Shown: positions 57,694-64,000 of the stretch, in pieces | Position numbering within the stretch: the first letter of the stretch is position 1 | How the letters are laid out: every line of letters starts with the position of its first letter | NCBI RefSeq assembly: GCF_001591625.1 | Contig: NZ_BCVG01000010.1 | Span: 1-64,000 of the forward strand | Length of the DNA: 64,000 nt | From: Metabacillus fastidiosus NBRC 101226 | Lineage (GTDB): Bacteria; Bacillota; Bacilli; Bacillales; Bacillaceae | Reading direction: 5' to 3' | The notes under the pieces: model-generated | Told to the model about the DNA's origin: nothing | Database searches by the model: none | Seen by the model: the letters and a program-made list of their open reading frames with translations, nothing else | Position numbers and translations under genes: made by a program

Positions 57694-58491
57694 ATGAAAA
57701 AACTGTTGTTTATTCTATTTTCCACAGCATTCATTTTAAGTGTAGCAGGATGCAATTCGGCTGTGAGCAGTAACGCTCAAAAAACAAAAAAAGTTGTTGT
57801 TGGTACAGGTACGCAATTTCCGAATATTTGTTTTATTGATGATAAAGGAAAACTGACAGGATATGATGTGGAGGTTGTAAGAGCAATTGATAACCTTTTA
57901 AAAGATTATGAATTTGAATTTAAGACATTGGAGTTTTCAAATTTACTATTAAGTTTAGAAACAAAGAAAATTGATATGATTGCTCATAATATGGCTGTGA
58001 ACGAAGAACGAAAAAAGAAGTTTCTATTTAATGATGAAACATATAATTATTCTCCACTTTATATAACAGTCAATGAAAAAAGAAACGATATTAAAACTTT
58101 GAAGGATTTAGAAGGCAAAAAAGCAGTAGTCGGGGCAACGAGTAATGCAGCTGTTTTTTTGAATAAATACAATGAAGAACATGACAATAAAATTGAAATA
58201 GTCTTTTCAGGTCAAGGTGCAGATGATACAGCTACTCAATTAAAGACTGGTCGTGCGGATGCAACATTATCTACTCCTTTTGCAGTTAACTTTTATAATG
58301 AAGCTTCAGATGCACAGCAGAAAACAGTAGGAGACATCATAATAAATTCACAAGTTTATTTTCTTTTTAATAAAGAAGAGAAGGAATTGAAAGAAAAAGT
58401 GGATGAAGCAGTTAAAACACTGAAAGAAAACGGTACGTTAGCGAAACTGAGTACGAAGTGGCTTGGAGCTGATTATACAGTAGAAAATTAA
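57694..58491 (+). CDS. tcyK: Amino acid ABC transporter substrate-binding lipoprotein (TcyK-like)
   Basis: 265 residues, paralogue of the preceding protein: lipobox VAGC, VVGTGTQFPNICFIDDKGKL, then TGYDVEVVRAIDNLL and an almost identical end (LSTKWLGADYTVEN versus LSTDWLGEDYTVEN). The N-terminal linker and surface loops differ, so the two may prefer different S-compounds. SD GGAGGAG. Confidence 0.85.
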   Translation: MKKLLFILFSTAFILSVAGCNSAVSSNAQKTKKVVVGTGTQFPNICFIDDKGKLTGYDVEVVRAIDNLLKDYEFEFKTLEFSNLLLSLETKKIDMIAHNMAVNEERKKKFLFNDETYNYSPLYITVNEKRNDIKTLKDLEGKKAVVGATSNAAVFLNKYNEEHDNKIEIVFSGQGADDTATQLKTGRADATLSTPFAVNFYNEASDAQQKTVGDIIINSQVYFLFNKEEKELKEKVDEAVKTLKENGTLAKLSTKWLGADYTVEN

Positions 58492-58502
58492 GGAGATGTC
58501 TT

Positions 58503-59204
58503 ATGGGGAAACAGTTTGATATTACATTAATTTTAGATTTTCTGCCGAAGCTACTTTCCTATTTGCCTATCACTCTGTTTATTTTAATAGCAGCTGTTTT
58601 TTTGGGACTAATTATCGGATTTTTAGTAGCCTTGCCCCGGGTTTATAACATTCCGGTTATCGGAAAAATAGCAATTGTGTATGTGTCATTTATGAGAGGA
58701 ACACCTATACTGATTCAATTATTTCTTATCTACTATGGTCTGCCGGCAATATTACAGCTTATTCATATTGATATTACACGAATGAATCCGATGTTTTTTG
58801 TTATTATTACATATGCACTCAGCAGTGGAGCAACTTTTTCTGAAATTATCCGTGCAGGTATTCAAAGTGTAGAGAGAGGACAGGAAGAGGCTGCTTATAG
58901 TATTGGTATGAATAAAAAGCAGGCATTTATAAGAATTATTCTTCCTCAAGCATTGGTTATGATGTTTCCTAACTTTTGGAATTCAATTATTAGTTTTTTA
59001 AAGGATACTTCTTTAGCGTTTACGATTGGTGTTATGGATATGCTTGGAAGAGGAGATACGATTATAGCCGCTACTGCACATGCACTTGAAGTATATATAT
59101 CACTATCAATCATTTATTATACAATTGCTGTTTTACTTGAAAAAGGATTTAAGTTTTGTGAAAAACAGCTTCAAAAGCATAAACAGGAAATTGCAGTTAA
59201 TTAA
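58503..59204 (+). CDS. tcyL: Amino acid ABC transporter permease (TcyL-like)
   Basis: 233 residues, about five membrane segments. HisM-type permease with MRGTPILIQLFLIYYGLPAI and the EAA loop EEAAYSIGMNKKQAFIRIILPQAL. Forms a heterodimeric channel with the next permease. SD AAGGAGATG precedes the start. Confidence 0.87.
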   Translation: MGKQFDITLILDFLPKLLSYLPITLFILIAAVFLGLIIGFLVALPRVYNIPVIGKIAIVYVSFMRGTPILIQLFLIYYGLPAILQLIHIDITRMNPMFFVIITYALSSGATFSEIIRAGIQSVERGQEEAAYSIGMNKKQAFIRIILPQALVMMFPNFWNSIISFLKDTSLAFTIGVMDMLGRGDTIIAATAHALEVYISLSIIYYTIAVLLEKGFKFCEKQLQKHKQEIAVN

Positions 59205-59276
59205 GGACTTGCTAATAAGGATAGAGACTAAAGAAACTGAAGCGGAAGAAAAATGATTTTATTCGGAGGTGAGAAA

Positions 59277-59981
59277 ATGGTCATTGATGTTCCATTTATT
59301 TTTACGGCACTTACGGAAATTATAAAAGCATTGCCGCTTACATTAATGATAACGATTATACCATTAATTATTGGTTTTGGAATTGGATTATTTGTTGCTG
59401 CCATTCGAATGAATAAAGTTAGGTATATTTATCGTATTGCTGATTTTTATGTCTCATTTTTACGAGGAACACCAATTTTGCTCCATATTATGATTATTTA
59501 TTTAGGAATTCCAATGGTTTATGATCAGCTTGCCAATTATTATGGGTGGGGGCTTAAGTCAAATTCAATTCCTCTTGTCACATTTATTATTATTGCTTTT
59601 TCATTAAATGCCGGTGCTTATATGTCGGAAACAATTCGTTCAGGTATTTTGGCTGTGAATAAAGGGCAGACTGAGGCAGCTTATTCGATTGGGATGACCC
59701 AGTTCCAAACACTTAAAAGGATTGTTTTTCCTCAGGCAATTGTCGCTATTATACCAAATTTATGTAATATTTTTATTGGTTTTTTACACGCATCTTCGAT
59801 TGCATTCATTATTTCTATAAAAGAATTAAATGGAGCGGCAAATATCATCGCTTCCAATAATCTTAAATTTCTTGAGGCCTATATTGCGGCCGCAATTATT
59901 TACTGGATATTGACGATTATCTCTGAACAGATTTCTGCTTTATTAGAAAAACAATTTCTTGTTTATGAGAGAGGAGTATAA
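59277..59981 (+). CDS. tcyM: Amino acid ABC transporter permease (TcyM-like)
   Basis: 234 residues from ATG 59277 (CGGAGGTGAG eight bases upstream; the longer frame from 59253 lacks an SD). Membrane segments as in the TcyL-like partner, with LRGTPILLHIMIIYLGIPMV and EAA loop TEAAYSIGMTQFQTLKRIVF. The ATPase gene follows after three bases. Confidence 0.87.
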   Translation: MVIDVPFIFTALTEIIKALPLTLMITIIPLIIGFGIGLFVAAIRMNKVRYIYRIADFYVSFLRGTPILLHIMIIYLGIPMVYDQLANYYGWGLKSNSIPLVTFIIIAFSLNAGAYMSETIRSGILAVNKGQTEAAYSIGMTQFQTLKRIVFPQAIVAIIPNLCNIFIGFLHASSIAFIISIKELNGAANIIASNNLKFLEAYIAAAIIYWILTIISEQISALLEKQFLVYERGV

Positions 59982-59984
59982 TAA

Positions 59985-60737
59985 ATGATTCAATTAAAGA
60001 ATATTAAGAAATCTTTCCATGATCAGGAGGTACTGAGGGGAATTAATTTAACAGTAAAGAAAGGGGAAATTGTCGTGATTCTCGGTCCAAGTGGCTCTGG
60101 AAAAACAACATTTCTCCGTTGCGTTAATTTTTTAGAGAAACCGAATGAAGGAGAAGTAATAATCGATAATTTCTCTATAGATTGCAAGAAGCCTAATAAA
60201 AAAGATATTTTAGCATTAAGAAAAAGAACAGCAATGGTATTTCAGCATTACAATCTTTTTAAACATAAAACCGTGCTTGAAAACGTGATGGAAGGCCTTA
60301 TTATTGTTCAGAAGCTGCCTAAAGAAACAGCAAAAAAGAAAAGCTTAGAAGTGCTTGAAAAAGTTGGGCTGATTGAAAAGAGAGATGCTTATCCGAGTCA
60401 GCTTTCAGGAGGGCAGCAGCAAAGGGTAGGGATTGCTAGAGCCTTAGCATTGAATCCTGAAGTCATTTTATTTGATGAACCAACATCAGCACTTGATCCC
60501 GAGCTGGTTGGTGAGGTACTTGAGGTAATTAAGAAAATTGCAAATGAAGGAATTACAATGATTGTTGTTACACATGAAATGGGATTTGCCAGGGATGTAT
60601 CAAATCATGTTGTCTTCATGGATCAAGGTATCATTGTGGAAGAAGGGCACCCTGCTGTTATTTTCACAAATCCAAAAGAAGAAAGAACAAAACGTTTTCT
60701 AAAGAGAATCACTCCGCAATTAGCTCTTGGAGGATAA
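59985..60737 (+). CDS. tcyN: Amino acid ABC transporter ATP-binding protein (TcyN-like)
   Basis: 250 residues: Walker [22 protein letters not shown]-loop [10 protein letters not shown], signature [17 protein letters not shown], Walker [22 protein letters not shown]-loop [12 protein letters not shown]. Energises the TcyJKLM importer. It is the last gene of the operon, followed by a perfect 18-bp hairpin. Confidence 0.9.
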   Translation: MIQLKNIKKSFHDQEVLRGINLTVKKGEIVVILGPSGSGKTTFLRCVNFLEKPNEGEVIIDNFSIDCKKPNKKDILALRKRTAMVFQHYNLFKHKTVLENVMEGLIIVQKLPKETAKKKSLEVLEKVGLIEKRDAYPSQLSGGQQQRVGIARALALNPEVILFDEPTSALDPELVGEVLEVIKKIANEGITMIVVTHEMGFARDVSNHVVFMDQGIIVEEGHPAVIFTNPKEERTKRFLKRITPQLALGG

Positions 60738-60791
60738 TTAATTTAAAATAGCTAGTCTCTTTGTATAAAAGGGCTAGCTATTTTAAATTAA
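60738..60791 (+). terminator. Hairpin at the end of the tcy operon
   Basis: Bases 60738-60755 and 60774-60791 are exact reverse complements (core ATAGCTAG/CTAGCTAT). The stem begins directly after the tcyN-like stop codon; the T-rich part lies within the stem. Confidence 0.65.
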
Positions 60792-60808
60792 AATCTTTAA
60801 AACCCTAG

Positions 60809-60837
60809 TTGACTTATAGGAAAAAATAGATTAATAT
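60809..60837 (+). promoter_or_regulatory. Sulfate operon promoter with shared spacer motif
   Basis: TTGACT (60809-60814), 17-base spacer TATAGGAAAAAATAGAT, TAATAT (60832-60837). TTATnGGAAAAA matches the promoter at 53725-53753. Confidence 0.62.
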
Positions 60838-60886
60838 GAATCCAATATAAAATTTAATACAATCGCATTGCCGATCAGACATACTG

Positions 60887-60968
60887 AAGGCTGCTTTTTT
60901 TAATTCATTTCGTGGGATTTTTATGTCCTTTTTTACGAAATGCTTATTAAAATAAAGCAGCCTTTTTT
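60887..60968 (+). terminator. Leader terminator of the sulfate operon
   Basis: AAGGCTGCTTT (60887-60897) pairs with AAAGCAGCCTT (60954-60964), with an inner stem CATTTCGT/ACGAAATG (60906-60913 with 60935-60942) and a run of T. It lies between the promoter and the first gene, about 45 bases after the predicted start, so it must be bypassed for expression. Confidence 0.78.
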
Positions 60969-61024
60969 GTCTTGGCACCCTGTGATTCTATTAAATAATA
61001 TAAAAAAATTAGGGGGATATTACT

Positions 61025-62113
61025 ATGGCATTTGCTTCAAAAGCATCAACGAAATTTTTCTTTATTTTAACATTGCTTGCCGTTCTTCTAGTCGGTTGCG
61101 GAGGAAATCAGACAGCAACTGAGAGCAGGGAAAATAATAAGGAAGAGAAAAAGAATGAAAAGACAGAGAATAAAGAGCCTGTTGAATTATTAAATGTTTC
61201 ATACGACCCGACTCGCGAGCTTTATCAGGAATTTAATGAAGAATTTATAAAACATTGGAAAGAGGAAAAGGGCCAGACAGTAAAAATTCAGCAGTCACAC
61301 GGTGGTTCTGGTAAACAGGGACGTGCTGTTATTGACGGACTTGAAGCAGATGTTGTTACACTGGCGCTTGCATATGATATTGATGAAATTGCAAACACAA
61401 GAGAACTTCTGGATAAAAATTGGCAAAAACGTTTAGAGGATAACTCAACACCATATACATCAACAATTGTTTTCTTAGTAAAAAAGGATAATCCTAAAGG
61501 GATTAAAGACTGGGATGATTTAACTAAAGAGGGTGTATCGGTTATTACACCAAACCCAAAAACATCAGGTGGCGCACGTTGGAATTATTTAGCTGCATGG
61601 GCATATGCGGATAAGAAATTCTCAGGTGATGAAAAGAAAATTAAGAAATTTGTCGGCGATCTTTATAAAAATGTAGAAGTGCTTGATACAGGTGCCCGTG
61701 GCGCAACAACGACATTTGTTGAAAGAGGAATTGGTGATGTGTTGATTGCTTGGGAAAATGAAGCATTTTTAACACTTAATGAATTAGGAAAAGACAAATT
61801 TGAAATCGTTGTTCCATCTATTAGTATTTTAGCGGAACCTCCGGTAGCTGTTGTCGATAAAATTGTTGATAAAAAAGGTACACGTGAAGTAGCAGAAGGA
61901 TATTTGAATTATCTTTATACAGATAAAGGGCAAGAACTTGCAGCAAAACATTATTACCGTCCAAGAAATGAAGAAATTTTGAAAAAATATGAAGATTTAT
62001 TCCCGAAAATCGAATTAGTAACAGTTGATAAAGACTTTGGCGGCTGGAAAAAAGCACAGGAAACACATTTTAATGACGGAGCAACATTTGATGAAATCTA
62101 TGTACCTAAATAA
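61025..62113 (+). CDS. sbp: Sulfate ABC transporter substrate-binding lipoprotein
   Basis: 362 residues: signal peptide with lipobox LVGC (Cys near residue 25), Asn/Glu/Lys-rich linker, then the sulfate-binding protein fold ([59 protein letters not shown]). Binds sulfate (or thiosulfate) outside the membrane and hands it to the CysT/CysW channel. SD AGGGGG. Followed by an mRNA hairpin that probably raises its level over the permeases. Confidence 0.93.
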   Translation: MAFASKASTKFFFILTLLAVLLVGCGGNQTATESRENNKEEKKNEKTENKEPVELLNVSYDPTRELYQEFNEEFIKHWKEEKGQTVKIQQSHGGSGKQGRAVIDGLEADVVTLALAYDIDEIANTRELLDKNWQKRLEDNSTPYTSTIVFLVKKDNPKGIKDWDDLTKEGVSVITPNPKTSGGARWNYLAAWAYADKKFSGDEKKIKKFVGDLYKNVEVLDTGARGATTTFVERGIGDVLIAWENEAFLTLNELGKDKFEIVVPSISILAEPPVAVVDKIVDKKGTREVAEGYLNYLYTDKGQELAAKHYYRPRNEEILKKYEDLFPKIELVTVDKDFGGWKKAQETHFNDGATFDEIYVPK

Positions 62114-62122
62114 GTAAAAGAG

Positions 62123-62149
62123 GCTCTGATCCCGTAATGGGGTCAGAGC
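62123..62149 (+). promoter_or_regulatory. Intercistronic stem-loop
   Basis: GCTCTGATCCC (62123-62133) pairs with GGGGTCAGAGC (62139-62149) with one G-U pair and a five-base loop. No T run. Such hairpins after binding-protein genes stabilise the upstream message. Confidence 0.6.
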
Positions 62150-62168
62150 TCTGAAAGGAAATTGAGTG

Positions 62169-62984
62169 ATGAAATTTAAAAAGCATAGTATTCTGCCTGG
62201 CTTTGGGCTGTCACTCGGTTTTACGATGCTTTATATTAGCATTCTTATTATTTTGCCATTATCAATGATTTTTATTAATACAACATCATTAGGGTGGGAA
62301 AAATTTTTTGAAATCGTAACAGAACCGAGAGTGGTAGCTTCCTATAAATTAAGTTTTGGAGCATCCTTTGTCGCAGCATGTATTAATGTCATTTTTGGAG
62401 TATTAATCGCTTGGGTATTAGTTCGTTATCAATTCCCGGGAAAGAGAATAATAGATGGGCTAGTCGATCTGCCATTTGCCCTTCCAACAGCAGTTGCGGG
62501 TATTGCACTTACTACTTTGTATGCGGAAAATGGCTGGATCGGCCAGTTTTTATCTTTTAAAGTAGCTTTTACACCACTTGGAATTACGATTGCATTAACA
62601 TTTATCGGATTACCGTTCGTCGTTCGTATGGTGCAGCCGGTTTTACAAAATTTTGATCAGGAAATGGAAGAAGCTTCTTCAAGTTTAGGAGCCAACCGGC
62701 TGCAAACTTTTGTAAAAGTTATTTTGCCAGAGCTGTTTCCTGCCGCACTTACCGGCTTTGTGCTTGCCTTCGCAAGGGCAATTGGAGAGTATGGATCTGT
62801 TGTCTTTATTGCAGGAAACATGCCGATGAAGACAGAAATTACTCCTCTTTTAATTATGACGAAGCTTGAGCAGTATGACTATGCAGGTGCAACAGCGATT
62901 GCTGCAGTTATGCTTGTTATTACATTTTTGATTTTACTTATTATTAACATTATCCAGTGGTGGACAAATCGGAATTTTGTTTAG
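62169..62984 (+). CDS. cysT: Sulfate ABC transporter permease CysT
   Basis: 271 residues from ATG 62169 (AAAGGA upstream; GTG 62166 is an alternative). About six membrane segments, with the family stretch LVDLPFALPTAVAGIALTTL and the EAA loop EEASSSLGANRLQTFVKVIL. Pairs with CysW to form the sulfate channel. Confidence 0.92.
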   Translation: MKFKKHSILPGFGLSLGFTMLYISILIILPLSMIFINTTSLGWEKFFEIVTEPRVVASYKLSFGASFVAACINVIFGVLIAWVLVRYQFPGKRIIDGLVDLPFALPTAVAGIALTTLYAENGWIGQFLSFKVAFTPLGITIALTFIGLPFVVRMVQPVLQNFDQEMEEASSSLGANRLQTFVKVILPELFPAALTGFVLAFARAIGEYGSVVFIAGNMPMKTEITPLLIMTKLEQYDYAGATAIAAVMLVITFLILLIINIIQWWTNRNFV

Positions 62985-63001
62985 GAAAGGGGGAATGAAA
63001 C

Positions 63002-63835
63002 GTGAAAAAGGAGCCAATATGGATTCGTACCCTTTTAATTACAATTGTACTATGCTTTTTAAGTTTATTTCTGCTATTGCCGCTCATCGCTATTTTCACA
63101 AAAGCATTTGAGAAAGGAATGGAAGTTTATTTCGCTTCGATTACACATCCGGATGCACTTTCAGCTATTAAACTAACATTAATTGTTGTTCTTATAACAG
63201 TCCCGCTCAATGCAATATTCGGGCTTAGTGCAGCATGGGCGATTACGAAATTTAATTTCAGAGGAAAAAATATTTTAATTACTATTATTGATCTCCCATT
63301 CGCCGTCTCACCTGTTATCGCGGGACTGGTGTTTATTTTATTATTTAGTGCCCATGGTTTATTCGGTCCATTTTTATTTGAGAATGATATTAAAATAGTT
63401 TTTGCTATACCAGGAGTGGTTATTGCTACGATTTTCGTTACACTGCCATTCGTAGCTCGAGAGCTTATCCCGCTTATGCAGGCTCAAGGTGTAGCAGAGG
63501 AAGAAGCATCATTAACATTAGGAGCAAATGGCTGGAGAACATTATGGCATGTGACACTGCCGAATATAAAATGGGGATTATTATACGGAATTATCCTCTG
63601 TAATGCGAGGGCAATCGGTGAGTTTGGAGCCGTTTCTGTCGTGTCAGGACATATTAGAGGGATGACGAATACGATGCCGCTCCACATAGAGATTTTATAT
63701 AATGAATACCAATTTTCAGCTGCTTTCGCAGTTGCATCTCTAATGTCGATACTCGCTATTATTACGCTAGTTGTGAAAAATTTCATCGAATGGAAAACAG
63801 CAAAGCAGCTTGCACGTTTTCAGCATTCATCATAA
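63002..63835 (+). CDS. cysW: Sulfate ABC transporter permease CysW
   Basis: 277 residues starting at GTG 63002 (AAAGGGGG upstream). About six membrane segments with [23 protein letters not shown] loop [20 protein letters not shown] and the CysW-type stretch [20 protein letters not shown]. Second half of the sulfate channel; the ATPase gene follows after 12 bases. Confidence 0.93.
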   Translation: MKKEPIWIRTLLITIVLCFLSLFLLLPLIAIFTKAFEKGMEVYFASITHPDALSAIKLTLIVVLITVPLNAIFGLSAAWAITKFNFRGKNILITIIDLPFAVSPVIAGLVFILLFSAHGLFGPFLFENDIKIVFAIPGVVIATIFVTLPFVARELIPLMQAQGVAEEEASLTLGANGWRTLWHVTLPNIKWGLLYGIILCNARAIGEFGAVSVVSGHIRGMTNTMPLHIEILYNEYQFSAAFAVASLMSILAIITLVVKNFIEWKTAKQLARFQHSS

Positions 63836-63847
63836 GGAGTTTTTTAG

Positions 63848-64000
63848 ATGAGTATTTCAATAAAAAATATCTCAAAATCATTCGGTGCATTTAAAGCACT
63901 TAATAATATTAATCTCGATATTCAAACAGGTGAATTAGTTGCATTATTAGGTCCATCTGGTTCAGGGAAAACATCACTGCTCAGAATTATTGCCGGACTT
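63848..64000 (+). CDS. cysA: Sulfate ABC transporter ATP-binding protein CysA (cut by window end)
   Basis: Only the first 51 codons are in the window, from ATG 63848 (AAGGAG upstream). [20 protein letters not shown] is followed by [20 protein letters not shown], containing the Walker A motif. By position and sequence it is the ATPase of the sulfate importer; the rest lies to the right. Confidence 0.88.
   Translation, partial: MSISIKNISKSFGAFKALNNINLDIQTGELVALLGPSGSGKTSLLRIIAGL

Noticed and set aside
1-64000. CRISPR arrays, tRNA or rRNA genes, insertion sequences, prophage
   Set aside because: No regularly spaced repeats, no transposase or integrase and no RNA-gene signatures were seen; the only dispersed repeat is the two-hairpin element.

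Overview
The window looks like a chromosome segment of a low-GC Gram-positive spore-former relative (Bacillaceae). The basis is strong AAGGAGG-type ribosome binding sites, TTG/GTG starts, sigma-A promoters, a ComK homologue, a preQ1-QueT unit, a PurR-type box, CcpA cre-like sites, and an RsbK/RsbM-like stress module of the kind known from the Bacillus cereus group. No rRNA, tRNA, CRISPR array, insertion sequence or prophage was seen. The species is not assigned.

Layout. (1) 1-11400: NCS2 nucleobase-type permease with a long leader, IclR regulator, then a catabolic run: split transketolase, DUF1537 four-carbon-acid kinase, a ThDP carboligase/decarboxylase, a hydroxypyruvate-isomerase-like TIM barrel and a beta-hydroxyacid dehydrogenase. 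The run is preceded by a promoter with a cre in its spacer and is punctuated by strong stem-loops. (2) 11471-17367: RsbK-like hybrid kinase, RsbM-like CheR methyltransferase, REC-PAS-PAS histidine kinase, small membrane protein. (3) 17428-32049: mixed single genes (YitT, Dabb, lipoprotein, MCP, MOSC, ankyrin lipoprotein, methyltransferase, EamA transporter, flavohemoglobin, M20 amidohydrolase, DHA2 drug transporter, QueT with preQ1-I riboswitch), decayed gene scraps and copies of a structured repeat. (4) 32279-38200: PAS-PAS-GAF-GGDEF-EAL protein, YiaAB protein, a 34-codon gene, and a long gene-poor stretch before comK holding three start-stop mini-ORFs and a possible Pho box. (5) 38255-40814: SsuBCA-like ABC importer. 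(6) 40927-46954: small membrane genes, GNAT, ArsR/SulP pair, Cys-rich protein, MerR/thioredoxin-like pair with altered thiols, XRE regulator, stand-alone purC with a PurR-type box. (7) 47175-53633: zinc-ribbon membrane protein, TcaA/YvbJ-like protein, GH3 hexosaminidase, and an OmpR/kinase two-component system; probably envelope-related. (8) 53982-64000: two sulfur operons, cmoO-cmoJ-snaA-tcyJKLMN-like (uptake and breakdown of S-substituted cysteines) and sbp-cysT-cysW-cysA (sulfate import, cut by the window end).

Main points for a second look: the acid-sugar cluster that pairs a DUF1537 kinase with two ThDP enzymes and no aldolase; a dispersed two-hairpin repeat that sits after stop codons in the same orientation as the upstream gene; a shared promoter-spacer motif plus promoter-proximal terminators on both sulfur operons; and the start-stop mini-ORFs upstream of comK. 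All functional calls are by recognition of family sequence features; no database search was run.
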